From contig NZ_SOAZ01000003.1 of NCBI RefSeq assembly GCF_004364155.1, forward strand, positions 117,972 through 181,971: a DNA stretch of 64,000 nucleotides, read 5' to 3'. The translations under genes and the position numbers were made by a program. The notes beneath the pieces were generated by a model that had not been told where the DNA came from, did no database searches, and saw nothing but the letters and a program-made list of their open reading frames with translations. Positions 34,698 to 44,195 of this stretch are shown here, in pieces (position 1 is the first letter of the stretch; every line of letters starts with the position of its first letter). The stretch is from Fonticella tunisiensis (GTDB lineage: Bacteria > Bacillota > Clostridia > Clostridiales > Caloramatoraceae).

Positions 34698-34819
34698 ATT
34701 TAAGCATTAAACCTATTAAACCATGAGGAGGTTTTCTTTTTAACTATTTAATTTTTCAAGCCTCTCTGTTAACTGAAATTAATTATCTTAGCGCCTCACA
34801 GAAGACAGCTCCAGCTAAT

Positions 34820-35389
34820 TTATTTTATTATCAAATCCTCTAATGCTCTTTTTGGAACATGGTGAACTCCATCGACATCGTTCCAGTATTTAATGTCTCC
34901 ATCTTCCTTAACGGGCTCAATAACCACAGGCTCCTTTGGTTTCCCAAGGGCTATAACAAGGAGAATTTCATAATCACCTGAAATATTTAAAACTTCCCTA
35001 AGCTTTGGTTTGTTGATGGAGCCTATCATGCAGCCGCCGAGACCCTTTTCAACTGCTCCAAGGAGTATTGTTTGAGCAGATATTCCTGTGTCCAAGTCAA
35101 AATTATTGGAAAGCCTTTTATCACCAAGCATAACTATGTAAGCTGAAGGCCTTTCTCCCTCCTCAGGCCCGTGCCAGTCCTTAAGATAACCTGCCCATAC
35201 AAGGTTTGTATAAACCTCTGCATTTTTATCCCTTTCATTTACGAGCATGTACCTAATAGGCTGCATGTTTCTTGCAGAAGGTGAGAGCCTTGCAAGGTCC
35301 ACAAGCTCCACAAGCGTGTCCCTGTCGATTTCATGCTCCTCATAAAATCTTCTGTAACTTCTGTTCTTTAATACCAAATCCCTAAACAT
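34820..35389 (-). CDS. Nitroreductase family protein
   Basis: This 189-residue FMN-dependent nitroreductase-fold protein has the N-terminal RRSYRRF-like segment (KNRSYRRFYE), ARLSPSARNMQPIRYMLV for flavin contact, and EKGLGGCMIGSINKPKLREV near residue 115. Family members reduce nitro compounds, quinones or flavins using NAD(P)H. The substrate cannot be read from sequence. The gene is monocistronic, running toward the FAH remnant. Confidence 0.85.
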   Translation of the reverse strand: MFRDLVLKNRSYRRFYEEHEIDRDTLVELVDLARLSPSARNMQPIRYMLVNERDKNAEVYTNLVWAGYLKDWHGPEEGERPSAYIVMLGDKRLSNNFDLDTGISAQTILLGAVEKGLGGCMIGSINKPKLREVLNISGDYEILLVIALGKPKEPVVIEPVKEDGDIKYWNDVDGVHHVPKRALEDLIIK

Positions 35390-35603
35390 ATAACCCCTCC
35401 TTTAAATAAATCCACTAATAATAGCTTAACTCTAAACAAAAGGTAGTGTCAAAGAAAAAACATGATAATTATGCAGATTTTACCTTCCCTATTTTGTCTA
35501 TTTGTATCCTTATCCTAAAACCGGACACCAGAGAGGCTTTGATATAGGACCGACAATACTCAAGCCTATGGATAAAATGAAAATTAACCCTGCTGTAAGC
35601 AGC

Positions 35604-35660
35604 TTGACAACTATTACAGAAAAGTATATACTGTATATATACACGATATACAGTATATAC
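35604..35660 (+). promoter_or_regulatory. Sigma-A promoter overlapped by a GntR operator palindrome
   Basis: TTGACA (35604-35609) and TATACT (35627-35632) are 17 bases apart. A perfect 15-bp inverted repeat, GTATATACTGTATAT (35624-35638) and ATATACAGTATATAC (35646-35660), covers the -10 and the start region. This fits autorepression by the GntR/YtrA-type protein encoded just downstream. The stretch 35390-35603 has no recognised gene. Confidence 0.8.
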
Positions 35661-35684
35661 AATATATACATAAAGGAGATTGTT

Positions 35685-36062
35685 ATGAGGTTAATAATTT
35701 CAAATTCATCACAGGAACCTATATACGAACAAATATCAAAACAAATTAAAAACTTGATAATTAGAGGCGAACTTTCAGAGGGCGAAGCCCTTCCATCTAT
35801 ACGTGGGCTTGCACAGGAGCTTCAAATTAGTGTAATCACAACGAAAAGGGCCTATGAGGAACTTGAACGGGAAGGGTTTATTGAAACGGTACCGGGAAAG
35901 GGTTCATTTGTATCCTCTCAAAACAAAGAATTGCTCAAGGAAAAGAGAATAAAAATGATTGAGGAGAAGATGGGGGAAATAGTCGCAGAGGGTAAATCCC
36001 TTGGAGTAAGTCTTGAGGAATTGGAGGAAATGTTAAAACTTTTATATGAGGAGGAAGTGTAA
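35685..36062 (+). CDS. GntR family (YtrA-type) regulator
   Basis: This 125-residue protein has a winged helix-turn-helix (PIYEQISKQIKNLIIRGEL, LPSIRGLAQELQISVITTKR, ERDGF-like EREGFIETVPGKGSFV) and a short C-terminal dimerisation helix, as in YtrA regulators of ABC transporter operons. GGAG lies about seven bases before ATG 35685; an open frame upstream to 35502 crosses the promoter and is not native. The stop overlaps the next ATG by one base. Confidence 0.88.
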   Translation: MRLIISNSSQEPIYEQISKQIKNLIIRGELSEGEALPSIRGLAQELQISVITTKRAYEELEREGFIETVPGKGSFVSSQNKELLKEKRIKMIEEKMGEIVAEGKSLGVSLEELEEMLKLLYEEEV

Positions 36063-36940
36063 TGAGCAATATTCTGGAAATAAGAAATCTAAGAAAGCAA
36101 TATGACAAGTTTTCCCTGAAGGACATAAGCTTCAGCCTCGAAAGAGGGTATATAATGGGATTTATAGGCCCTAATGGAGCAGGGAAGAGCACGACGATAA
36201 AACTAATAATGAATCTTATTAAAAGGGATTCAGGAGAAATTAAGGTTTTTGGCCTTGATAACATTAAAAACGAAAAGGAAATTAAGGAGAAAATAGGATT
36301 TGTATATGATGAGAATTATTTCTATGAACACTTGTCAATCCTGGAGATGAAAAGGATAATCGCACCTTTTTATAAGCACTGGGATGACGGAACTTTTAAA
36401 AAGTATATAAAGGATTTCAATCTTCCACCCAGCAGGAAAATAAAGGACCTGTCGAAAGGGATGAAGATGAAGTTTTCCCTTGCACTTGCCCTTTCTCACA
36501 GAGCTGAACTCATTATAATGGATGAACCTACCTCAGGACTAGACCCCGTATTTAGAATCGAGATGCTTGAGATTCTTCAATCCCTTATTCAAGATGAAAG
36601 AGTCAGTGTGTTCTTCTCGACACATATTACTACAGACCTTGAGAAAATTGCAGACTATATAACATTCATAAATGATGGCAGCATAGTGTTCTCAAGACCA
36701 AAGGATGATATACTTGAAAGCTTTGCCCTAATAAAGGGAGGAAAAGAACTTCTGGACAAGGATACAAGGAAAGAGTTTTTAGCAATAAAGGAAAACAGCT
36801 TTGGGTTTGAAGCTCTAACAGATAATACTGACAGAATCAAGAAAATATTTAAAAACGAAGTTATTATTGAAAGACCTACACTTGAGGATATCATGGTCTA
36901 TACAGTTAGGGGGGAGATTAAATGCTTAGACTCATATTAA
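36062..36940 (+). CDS. ABC transporter ATPase of the GntR-linked exporter
   Basis: This 292-residue ATPase has Walker A GPNGAGKST, signature LSKGMKMKFSLALAL, Walker B LIIMDEPTSGLDPV and H-loop FFSTHIT. The C-terminal 70 residues are the usual extension of YtrB/BcrA-type ATPases. The last 19 bases overlap the permease gene. Transporters of this type are often induced by cell-wall antibiotics (family knowledge). Confidence 0.9.
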   Translation: MSNILEIRNLRKQYDKFSLKDISFSLERGYIMGFIGPNGAGKSTTIKLIMNLIKRDSGEIKVFGLDNIKNEKEIKEKIGFVYDENYFYEHLSILEMKRIIAPFYKHWDDGTFKKYIKDFNLPPSRKIKDLSKGMKMKFSLALALSHRAELIIMDEPTSGLDPVFRIEMLEILQSLIQDERVSVFFSTHITTDLEKIADYITFINDGSIVFSRPKDDILESFALIKGGKELLDKDTRKEFLAIKENSFGFEALTDNTDRIKKIFKNEVIIERPTLEDIMVYTVRGEIKCLDSY

Positions 36941-37587
36941 AGGATATTCTTATACAGAAGAAAACTCTATTAACTGCTTTCATCTATGGCTTTTTTGCAA
37001 TTTATGTTTTTGGCGTAAAGTATTATACAAATGGAGGTTTTGTTGCAGGAGCAGTGGCAATAGGATATCTTTTCATAACCTATGCGGTTAGTTATGACGA
37101 CAAAAACAACTGCCATATAGCCTTAAACAGCCTTCCGGTTAAAAGAATAGAAGTTGTCCTGGCAAAATATCTGTCAGTTGTTCTTTTTGGATGCATCGGC
37201 ATTTTCACTATGATAATTGATGGATTTTTAGCTGAACTATTCGGGTTTGCCATGCCCAAGAATTATGTAGCTATAAATAACGTTTTGATGGTCTTTGGGG
37301 TACTTTTAGTTATGTACTCGATTTATTATCCATTATATTTTAGGTTTGGTGCTGTAAAGATGAACATAGTAAATGTTTTTTTATTCATGACTATAATAGT
37401 ACTTCCTAAAGCACTTGGAGAATTTATATTAAATCACGAAAACAATCCTTTAATCAAAGAAGTTTTAAATTTTATAAGAAACAGTCCAAAATCTGTAATT
37501 CAGATACTTTCTTTTGCAGCGGTTGCGTTAATATCACTAATATCCATTGGAACTTCTACAAGGATATATAAATCAAAGGATTTTTAA
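36922..37587 (+). CDS. ABC-2 type permease
   Basis: This 221-residue membrane protein has about six hydrophobic segments. It resembles ABC-2 permeases paired with YtrA/YtrB systems; the DDKNNCHIALNSLPVKRIEV segment near residue 55 is typical. GGGGAG precedes ATG 36922. Its last codons and terminator are duplicated at 2193-2264. Confidence 0.8.
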   Translation: MLRLILKDILIQKKTLLTAFIYGFFAIYVFGVKYYTNGGFVAGAVAIGYLFITYAVSYDDKNNCHIALNSLPVKRIEVVLAKYLSVVLFGCIGIFTMIIDGFLAELFGFAMPKNYVAINNVLMVFGVLLVMYSIYYPLYFRFGAVKMNIVNVFLFMTIIVLPKALGEFILNHENNPLIKEVLNFIRNSPKSVIQILSFAAVALISLISIGTSTRIYKSKDF

Positions 37588-37636
37588 AGAGACTGGTATC
37601 TAACCAGCCTCATATTGTTTTCATATAGTTTAACCA
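37567..37636 (+). terminator. Terminator-bearing 3' end, source of the 2193 scrap
   Basis: The stop codon is followed by GACTGGTATCTAACCAGCC, a hairpin with a CTGG/CCAG core, and a T-rich run. The whole 70-base block is repeated at 2193-2264. Confidence 0.65.
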
Positions 37637-37687
37637 ATTATCTTGTACGAAGAAAATAACCTCCACAATAATTTATTGAAGAGATTT

Positions 37688-38470
37688 TTATTCTTTAAGC
37701 ACCTTACTCCTAAACTCCTCCACAATCCCCCTCATTCTCTCGTCCAGTATCTCCATAACCCTTTCCTTTATCTCACCAGGCACTCCACCGTAATAGGCTT
37801 CTGCGATTCCACCTGCTATACATGCAATTGTATCGCTGTCTCCGCCTATGGAGATGGCGTTTCTTATGGCATCCTCAAAGTCCTCTGACTCAAGGAAGGC
37901 TATGATAGCTTCCGGAACTGAACCCTGGCAGGTTCCATTGAACTCGTAGGTGGGCCTTATGTCATCAAGCCTTCGGCTTAAGTCGTATTGAAACTCCTTT
38001 TCAATGTATGTCTTTATATCCTCCTTGCTCTTCCCCGTCCTTGCAAGAAATATGGCAGCAGCCGTTGCCTGTGCTCCCTTTATCCCCTCAGGATGGTTGT
38101 GGGTAACCTCTGCACTTTTCTTTGCTTCCTCAAGGACCTTTTCAAGGGTATCGAAGGCAAAGCCCACTGGGCTTACCCTCATAGCTGATCCGTTTCCGAA
38201 GCTGTTATATGGTTCATAGCTCTCTGAGCCAAGCCACCATGCAAATCTTCCACCGTAGCCTCTACCAGGATAAAGCCTTCCAAATTTCTTGTAGGCCTTT
38301 GCATAATCCCCATGATGCAGCAGGACATCTGCTGTTGCTATGGTCATTACAGTATCATCAGTAAAATCGCTTCCACTTGAAAACAGAGGGAAGTCCTTGC
38401 TCCTGTTGTTGTTCCACTCAAATACCGAGCCTATTATATCCCCAGCTATTGCACCTAACATTTTCTCCAC
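37688..38470 (-). CDS. ADP-ribosylglycohydrolase family protein
   Basis: This 260-residue DraG-like protein has an N-terminal GAIAGDIIGSVFEW, the metal-binding SDFTDDTVMTIATADVLLHH, and a second metal site GGDSDTIACIAGGIAEAYYG. These are the diagnostic Asp-rich motifs binding two Mg2+ or Mn2+ ions. The family removes ADP-ribose from proteins or small molecules. No partner ADP-ribosyltransferase or nitrogenase gene is nearby, so the target is unknown. A GGAGGTGGAG-like site precedes the start. Confidence 0.9.
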   Translation of the reverse strand: MEKMLGAIAGDIIGSVFEWNNNRSKDFPLFSSGSDFTDDTVMTIATADVLLHHGDYAKAYKKFGRLYPGRGYGGRFAWWLGSESYEPYNSFGNGSAMRVSPVGFAFDTLEKVLEEAKKSAEVTHNHPEGIKGAQATAAAIFLARTGKSKEDIKTYIEKEFQYDLSRRLDDIRPTYEFNGTCQGSVPEAIIAFLESEDFEDAIRNAISIGGDSDTIACIAGGIAEAYYGGVPGEIKERVMEILDERMRGIVEEFRSKVLKE

Positions 38471-38622
38471 CTCCTAAAATCATTTAATCTTAGAAACAAC
38501 CTCAATTCTGTTTCACTTCATTATTTGGCCTGCAGCTTCAAAGACAAGTGGAGTTACTACTAAACATACTGCAGTTGCAAATGCCGCTATTTCATCTATA
38601 TGCGTTTGGAAAAGGATACTTT

Positions 38623-39840
38623 TTAAGCAATTTTCCCTGGCAATTGTAAGTTGTTATAATAATTAGCATTATTTTTAGGAGGTCTTATTTTGGCTGATAT
38701 GATAATTGAAATAATACATAAAGTTCCTATAACCATAAACGTAACTTTAAAACCTCCTAAAACTGCCGCTATAAATGATCCTGAAAGTGCTCCAAGTCCA
38801 AAGCCTTGATATATAATTCCATAGTTTTTGCTGTGGTTTAATAAACCGAAGAAATCTCCTACAATTGCAGGGAAAATTGTAATGTTTCCTCCATAGCAAA
38901 ATGCTATTCCAGAAACACATGCGAAGAAAATCACAGAATTCAAATGTACAAAACTCATTATAAATATGGCAGCAGCAGTAATTATAAAGTTAAATAATAC
39001 TACCCTTAGCCTTCCCAGTCTGTCTGACAAAGCCCCCAGTATTATTCTTCCGGCAGTATTAAATATCGCCACCATCGCTACGGCATTTGCAGCTGCTTCG
39101 GGCTTAATTCCTGCTAATTGAACGCCTAAATCCTTAACAACTCCTATTATATAGAGCCCGCTCATAGAAGCTGTAAAAAATGCTATGAATAAAAGATAAG
39201 CTTCCTTAGTCCTTAACATCTCCCTGGAAGTAAAGTTATTCTTCCCTAAATTATTATAGGCGTTAATTTTTTGAGGAGCTGCATCCCTTAATAACTGAGC
39301 ACCGGTTAATATGAGTACCATTACCATAAGACCCCAATAGAGGAATGCATCTGAAACCCCTTTTGAATTAATCAAACTTGCATTAATATATTTAAATATA
39401 AGGCTTCCAGTTCCATAGGCCCCAATGGATATACCCGATATTAGCCCTTTTCTCTCCGGGAACCACTTTATACAATTTGAAAGAGCCGTCATATAGGCAA
39501 TGCCGTCGGCTGCCCCAACAAGTATACCGGCCGTTATATAAAGCATGGGAAGAGAATTAGCTCTGGAAGATAGCATGAGTCCCGCTCCCATTATTATTCC
39601 TGCCAGGGACACCAGCCTTCTAATGCCAAGTTTCTCTTGAAGCCTTCCAGCAAACAATGTTCCAAATGCTAAAGAAAAACTCGTTATCGAAAAAGTAAGG
39701 GCTACTTTGTTCAATTCCCAGGCAAATTTATTAACTAATGGTTGATTAAACAAACTCCATGTATAAATTGTACCCAAACCAATTTGAGTAATAACTGTAC
39801 CTATCAATATTAATATACTACGCTTTAACGTATTTTTCAT
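38623..39840 (-). CDS. OFA-type MFS transporter (oxalate/formate antiporter family)
   Basis: This 405-residue protein has about twelve hydrophobic segments. The N-terminal GLGTIYTWSLFNQPLVNKF and the loop LFAGRLQEKLGIRRL are typical of the OxlT/YhjX group. A second-half loop, GALSDRLGRLRVVLFN, is the MFS repeat of that motif. Family members exchange monocarboxylates such as oxalate/formate or pyruvate; the substrate is unknown here. A GGAGAG site precedes ATG 39840. A small gene with a Fur-like site lies immediately upstream on the same strand. Confidence 0.82.
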   Translation of the reverse strand: MKNTLKRSILILIGTVITQIGLGTIYTWSLFNQPLVNKFAWELNKVALTFSITSFSLAFGTLFAGRLQEKLGIRRLVSLAGIIMGAGLMLSSRANSLPMLYITAGILVGAADGIAYMTALSNCIKWFPERKGLISGISIGAYGTGSLIFKYINASLINSKGVSDAFLYWGLMVMVLILTGAQLLRDAAPQKINAYNNLGKNNFTSREMLRTKEAYLLFIAFFTASMSGLYIIGVVKDLGVQLAGIKPEAAANAVAMVAIFNTAGRIILGALSDRLGRLRVVLFNFIITAAAIFIMSFVHLNSVIFFACVSGIAFCYGGNITIFPAIVGDFFGLLNHSKNYGIIYQGFGLGALSGSFIAAVLGGFKVTFMVIGTLCIISIIISAKIRPPKNNANYYNNLQLPGKIA

Positions 39841-39892
39841 TTCACTGCTCTCCTTTCATTGAACCTTGAAGTATATTTTATCCCATGAATTT

Positions 39893-40063
39893 TTATGCTT
39901 CCCTATTCCTATCCCTCAAAATTTCATAAACAATCGAATTTTCTAATAAAGGCTGTACTTCAGGACCTGGAATTTTTACATCAACATCTTTTACTCCATT
40001 ATCAACCTCTTTCTGAACCTTTTCAAATTGTTTAATTCCATATGAGAGTTCATTTATCTTCAT
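39893..40063 (-). CDS. Small 56-residue protein upstream of the MFS gene
   Basis: The frame reads MKINELSYGIKQFEKVQKEV, then VDVKIPGPEVQPLL and a charged end. Composition and codon use look coding, but no good ribosome site and no family are recognised. It is soluble by sequence. It precedes the MFS gene by 52 bases, and a Fur-like palindrome lies just upstream. Confidence 0.45.
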   Translation of the reverse strand: MKINELSYGIKQFEKVQKEVDNGVKDVDVKIPGPEVQPLLENSIVYEILRDRNREA

Positions 40064-40070
40064 TTTAATT

Positions 40071-40089
40071 GAATATGATTATCATTAGC
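40071..40089. promoter_or_regulatory. Fur-box-like palindrome
   Basis: GAATATGATTATCATTAGC matches 15 of 19 positions of the classic Fur consensus. It lies eight bases upstream of the small gene at 39893-40063, so it could control that gene and the MFS carrier by iron. The site is judged by eye only. Confidence 0.5.
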
Positions 40090-40149
40090 GTTTTTTTAAG
40101 TTTTTTCTACATAATATGTTTTTTTACAATGCTACTTAAATTTTAAACA

Positions 40150-40176
40150 AAAAATAAAGCCCGGCTAAAGCCGGGC
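40150..40176 (-). terminator. Terminator of the yjbQ-like gene
   Basis: On the minus strand, AGCCCGGCTTTAGCCGGGCT is followed by TTATTTTTTG. This is a strong GC stem with a T tract, about 85 bases after the yjbQ stop. Confidence 0.8.
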
Positions 40177-40261
40177 TAAGTAGCCTCCATAATCCATAAC
40201 ATTACTTCCAAGTCTCTCTTGGAATATATGGCTATGACGTAGTTTCATCGTCTTCGATAAT

Positions 40262-40678
40262 TTATTCCCCTATTATCTTTACCAGAACCCTCTTTTTCCT
40301 CATACCATCGAATTCTCCGTAAAAAATCTGCTCCCATGGGCCAAGGTCAAGCTTTCCGTTTGTTACCGCCACAACAACTTCCCGTCCCATTACTGTGCGC
40401 TTAAGATGGGCGTCTGCATTATCTTCATACCCGTTATGATGATATTGTGAATATGGCTTTTCAGGCGCAAGTTTTTCAAGCCAGTTTTCAAAATCCCTAT
40501 GCAGACCTGATTCGTCATCGTTAATAAAAACACTTGCAGTTATATGCATCGCATTGCAAAGAAGAAGCCCTTCCTTTATGCCGCTTTCACGCAGGCACTC
40601 CTCAAGCTCATGGGTAATGTTAACGAAACCCCTTCTCTTTTTAATTTCAAACCATAGCTCTTTTCTGTAACTTTTCAC
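40262..40678 (-). CDS. YjbQ/UPF0047 family protein
   Basis: This 138-residue protein has [39 protein letters not shown] and [14 protein letters not shown], the conserved His/Asp blocks of the YjbQ family. Some members show weak thiamin-phosphate synthase activity, but the physiological role is not established. The gene stands alone with its own terminator. Confidence 0.88.
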   Translation of the reverse strand: MKSYRKELWFEIKKRRGFVNITHELEECLRESGIKEGLLLCNAMHITASVFINDDESGLHRDFENWLEKLAPEKPYSQYHHNGYEDNADAHLKRTVMGREVVVAVTNGKLDLGPWEQIFYGEFDGMRKKRVLVKIIGE

Positions 40679-40691
40679 GCTATCCCTCCAC

Positions 40692-41356
40692 TCAACTTAA
40701 ATTTATAGTAGTTAGATCATCACGTACGTCTTTGCAGAGTTTATCCATATTATAATTATATACAAATGATACCATTGCAAAAGTACCATATTGGAACTCC
40801 CTTAATTCAAACAGCTCATCCTCTCTTCCACAGCTCAAACCTTTTGCTACCTGATTCATCTTCATAATTAACTTGAAAACCGGCGATTAATTCCTTGTCC
40901 TTAAATATAATAAACACAGCTTCAGCAGCTTCCTCTTCATATTCCTGCTTCCTTTATATATCTATGATTTCTTCCTTTTTTGAACTCTTCTCCCATTCAA
41001 CATATAAACCTGCCTTATTTAATGCATTTATTCACCAAAAATATTGTTCAAAATCAGTCAGCCTTTCCCAGGTAATAAATATTTCCATTTCTTCGTTTAA
41101 CAGATCTTTGATTAACAGCAGCAATTTCGTAGTATTCTCATCAATATAAAAATTCAAATCATATAACGACCAGTGCTTTTTCCTCCAGCCCATCGGCCCT
41201 TACATCCATAATATCCTCAAGCCTATTTACAACTTCCTCATCGTGATTTAAACAAAGATAAGACAAAAATTCGTCCATATTTTTGCTTGGTACCAGGTTT
41301 AATCTATCAAAATATGAATGTAAAAGTTTCTCTTCCGGTGATTTTACTGCTCCCAT
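40692..41356 (-). pseudogene. Decayed hypothetical gene
   Basis: An intact start piece (65 residues from 41356, SPEEKLLHSYFDRLNLVPSK) loses frame at about 41159. It resumes in the next frame as VYDLNFYIDENTTKLLLLIK, then meets a stop after LTDFEQYFW. A last open piece (40692-40865) reads NQVAKGLSCGREDELFELRE. Together they look like one gene of about 220 codons with at least two lesions. The family is not recognised. Confidence 0.5.
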
Positions 41357-41414
41357 AAAAACTCCTTTGCTTTGAAACTATTAAAAGCATAACCAATTAT
41401 TTTGTTTTCATATA

Positions 41415-41452
41415 ATTATAAAGGCATGTTAAACTACAATAGAGTTTAACAT
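41415..41452. terminator. Bidirectional hairpin upstream of the decayed gene
   Basis: AAAGGCATGTTAAACT and AGTTTAACATGCCTTT-type arms form a long perfect stem around a short loop, with A/T tracts on both sides. Confidence 0.65.
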
Positions 41453-41536
41453 GCCTTTATAAATGTAAATTTCTATTTACAGATAGAACAATGGCGGCTG
41501 CATGAAATGAGCTTTGTGGGTACTGGCTCGAGCTTA

Positions 41537-41583
41537 ATTATAAAAAGAACTAAATCAAATAGCTTTAGTTCTTTTTATAATTA
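41537..41583 (-). terminator. Terminator of the amino-acid ABC operon
   Basis: AATTATAAAAAGAACTAAA and its reverse complement enclose a 9-base loop 22 bases beyond the ATPase stop. T-rich flanks lie on both strands. Confidence 0.75.
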
Positions 41584-41604
41584 ACATTTGAGCTATATAT
41601 AAAA

Positions 41605-42327
41605 TTATAGTACCTTGCTTAAAAAATCTTTTGTTCTCGGATTTTGTGGAGCTGTAAACAGTTGTTCCGGGGCAGCTTCTTCTATAATAAGTCCATCATC
41701 CATAAATATAACTCTATCTGCCACTTCACGAGCGAAGCCCATTTCGTGAGTTACAACAACCATTGTCATGCCATCCCTTGCCAGGTCCTTCATAACCTGA
41801 AGCACTTCTCCTACCATTTCAGGGTCTAAAGCAGAGGTAGGTTCATCAAACAACATTATTTCCGGCTCCATGGCTAAGGCCCTGGCTATGGCTGCTCTTT
41901 GTTTTTGACCCCCTGAAAGTTTTTCCGGATATACTAATGCTTTATCTTCCAACCCTACTTTCCTTAGCAAGTATCTAGCCTTTTCTTCGGCTTGCTTCTT
42001 ATCCATCTTTTTTAATTCAACTGGGGCAAAAGTTATATTATTTAGTACATTCAAATGCGGAAACAAGTTAAAGGATTGAAAAACCATACCCAGCTTTTCT
42101 CTTAACTTATTTACATCAGTTTTTCTGTCGTGAATATCTTCACCATCAATTTTTATAGTTCCTTCAGTAATCTCCTCCAGTCTGTTTAAACACCTTAAGA
42201 GTGTGCTTTTTCCGGAACCCGAAGGTCCTATAATGCACAGCACCTCACCTTTTTCTACATTAAAATCTATTCCCTTTAACACTTCCAAATTTCCAAATTT
42301 CTTTTTTATACCTCTAGCTTCTATCAT
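41605..42327 (-). CDS. Polar amino-acid ABC transporter ATPase (GlnQ-like)
   Basis: This 240-residue ATPase has Walker [11 protein letters not shown]-loop [18 protein letters not shown], signature [15 protein letters not shown] and Walker [35 protein letters not shown] is diagnostic of the polar amino-acid group. The start overlaps the permease stop by four bases (ATGA). It powers uptake with the two genes upstream. Confidence 0.93.
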   Translation of the reverse strand: MIEARGIKKKFGNLEVLKGIDFNVEKGEVLCIIGPSGSGKSTLLRCLNRLEEITEGTIKIDGEDIHDRKTDVNKLREKLGMVFQSFNLFPHLNVLNNITFAPVELKKMDKKQAEEKARYLLRKVGLEDKALVYPEKLSGGQKQRAAIARALAMEPEIMLFDEPTSALDPEMVGEVLQVMKDLARDGMTMVVVTHEMGFAREVADRVIFMDDGLIIEEAAPEQLFTAPQNPRTKDFLSKVL

Positions 42328-42974
42328 ATAACAAGCCTCCTCTCCAAGCTTCTAGCCGTATAAGATAAAAGCATTATTATAACAAAATACATTATTCCTA
42401 TCATGCCCCAAGTTTCAAAGGCTCTATAATTAGAAGCTATTATTATTTCACCACTTTGCGTAAGCTCTCTTATGCCAATAACAGATAGTATTGATGTATC
42501 CTTTAAAGATATTATAAACTGATTTATGAAAGCAGGTATCATTTTTCTTACAGCCTGTGGAAGAATGATCTTTGCCATGGATTTTCTATAGGATAAACCT
42601 AAGCTTCTGGCTGCTTCCATTTGACCTTTATCTACAGCCATAATTCCTGCTCTAAAAATTTCCACCATATAGGCTCCTGCATTTATACCTACGGCAGCCA
42701 CTCCTGCTGAAAAAGCATTTATTTTAAAATCCAGCGCAGTGGGAAGACCAAAATATATAAAGAAGGCTTGAACAATAAGTGGAGTTCCTCTTATTAAATC
42801 TACATAAATTCTTGCTATAAACATTAATAGTTTGTTATTACTTATGGACATAAGCCCGAATAACAGTCCTAAAAGTGTTGCAATTACCAAAGCCAAAGCA
42901 GTTATCTTTAAAGTAACTGTTAAGCCACTTAATAGGCTTGGAAAACTTTCTCTAAATAGTTCTATAAAGTCCAC
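42324..42974 (-). CDS. Polar amino-acid ABC transporter permease
   Basis: This 216-residue membrane protein has about five segments. The HisM/GlnP-type EAA loop is [20 protein letters not shown] near residue 125, and [20 protein letters not shown] is family-typical. A single permease suggests a homodimer. Confidence 0.92.
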   Translation of the reverse strand: MDFIELFRESFPSLLSGLTVTLKITALALVIATLLGLLFGLMSISNNKLLMFIARIYVDLIRGTPLIVQAFFIYFGLPTALDFKINAFSAGVAAVGINAGAYMVEIFRAGIMAVDKGQMEAARSLGLSYRKSMAKIILPQAVRKMIPAFINQFIISLKDTSILSVIGIRELTQSGEIIIASNYRAFETWGMIGIMYFVIIMLLSYTARSLERRLVI

Positions 42975-43004
42975 TCTATCTCAACTCCTTATATTATCCC
43001 TCCG

Positions 43005-43787
43005 CTATTTTTTAATATATTTTGCTATAATCCTGTCATACTCTCCATTTTCCTTAAGCTTTTTAAGCCCTCTATTGAAAGCATCTAAAAGTTCCTTATT
43101 TTGACCCTTTTTAACTGCAAAACCATAGTAGTTCTTTGTAAGCTTTTCTCCCGCTATTTGAAGACCACTGTTTGGATCGACTTTAATCATGTATGCAATT
43201 ACAGGATAGTCTTCTAAAGTAGCATCAGCATTGCCGTTTTTAACTTCCTGGAACATGGAAGGAGTATTGTCAAAGTATTTTATAGTTACACCCAATTTTT
43301 CTTTATTATCTTCAGCAAATTTAGCTCCAGCTGTTCCTTTTTTAACTGCAAAAGTCTTTCCTTTTAAATCCTCTAAAGATTTTATTGTGTTATTACCCTC
43401 TTTAACTACCAAAGCTAAGCCTGATTCATAATAGCCTTCAGACATGTCTAAAACTTTTTTTCTTTCATCTGTTATACTCATACCAGCTATAGCACCATCA
43501 ATTTGACCAGCCTGAAGCGCCGGTATTATACCTTTAAAATTCATTGGCTTAAGTTCATATTCAAAGCCCTCAAGCTTTGCTATAGCATCTAATAAATCTA
43601 TATCTATACCTACATACTTACCGTTTTCTTCATATTCAAAGGGTGCATAAGTTGCATCTGTTGATATTATATATTTCTTTTTTGTTTTTCCATTTGAATT
43701 TGCTGCTGAACTTTCTTTTTTAGCACAACCTGCAAAGATAGACATTGTTAAAAAAATTGATAGAATAACAGCCGTAAATTTTTTCAT
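43005..43787 (-). CDS. Amino-acid-binding lipoprotein of the ABC importer
   Basis: This 260-residue family 3 solute-binding protein has a signal peptide ending in the lipobox IFAGC (Cys 21 counted from ATG 43787). ISTDATYAPFEYEENGKYVG and GIDIDLLDAIAKL are the usual ligand-domain start. ATG 43787 is chosen because GGGGAG lies six bases upstream; ATG 43793 would abut it. It delivers a polar amino acid, possibly cystine, arginine or glutamine, to the permease. Confidence 0.92.
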   Translation of the reverse strand: MKKFTAVILSIFLTMSIFAGCAKKESSAANSNGKTKKKYIISTDATYAPFEYEENGKYVGIDIDLLDAIAKLEGFEYELKPMNFKGIIPALQAGQIDGAIAGMSITDERKKVLDMSEGYYESGLALVVKEGNNTIKSLEDLKGKTFAVKKGTAGAKFAEDNKEKLGVTIKYFDNTPSMFQEVKNGNADATLEDYPVIAYMIKVDPNSGLQIAGEKLTKNYYGFAVKKGQNKELLDAFNRGLKKLKENGEYDRIIAKYIKK

Positions 43788-43983
43788 TTTCATCTCCCCT
43801 TAAACTTATAGCTTTTAATTTTTATCATGTACTTATGATATCAAAGAGATTTGCAAGTTTCAATATGCAAAATTTCATTTATATAGCTTTAGTTGTGAAG
43901 TAAATTTTAACAAATTGGATTGGCATAAAAGCAATAAGATGACCAAACTTGATAAGTTTTTGCTACCATATTAAAAATCATAT

Positions 43984-44091
43984 TGGAGGCCATTTTTATG
44001 CTACCATTGTGAATAATATAGTAAACATAGTTTCAAGCATAATATTGGCAGAAGGTCATAAAACTTTATCAGCTATTTACAATTGTTAACT
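43984..44091 (+). pseudogene. Short transposase-like scrap
   Basis: A frame open for 35 codons reads VSSIILAEGHKTLSAIY, which resembles the N-terminal part of transposases of the DDE type. The identification is weak. The 43794-43983 stretch upstream shows no gene. Confidence 0.3.
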
Positions 44092-44186
44092 GCCTCCTCC
44101 AGACTGTGAAAAAACTAACTTTTATCAAATTTTCTAATGAAGATATTGTATATATTTTTAATTTTCTCACAGCCTGTCGGAGGCCA
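44091..44186. mobile_element. MITE-like inverted-repeat element
   Basis: Imperfect ends of about 28 bases, GCCTCC...ACTGTGAAAAAACTAA and TTAATTTTCTCACAG...GGAGGC, face each other across about 40 bases of AT-rich DNA. It has no coding capacity. It lies exactly between a transposase-like scrap and a duplicated UvrC-like gene scrap. Confidence 0.45.
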
Positions 44187-44195
44187 AGGGCGATG

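Noticed and set aside
35502..35684. Extended start of the GntR regulator
   Set aside because: It would run through the promoter and operator; GGAG lies before ATG 35685.
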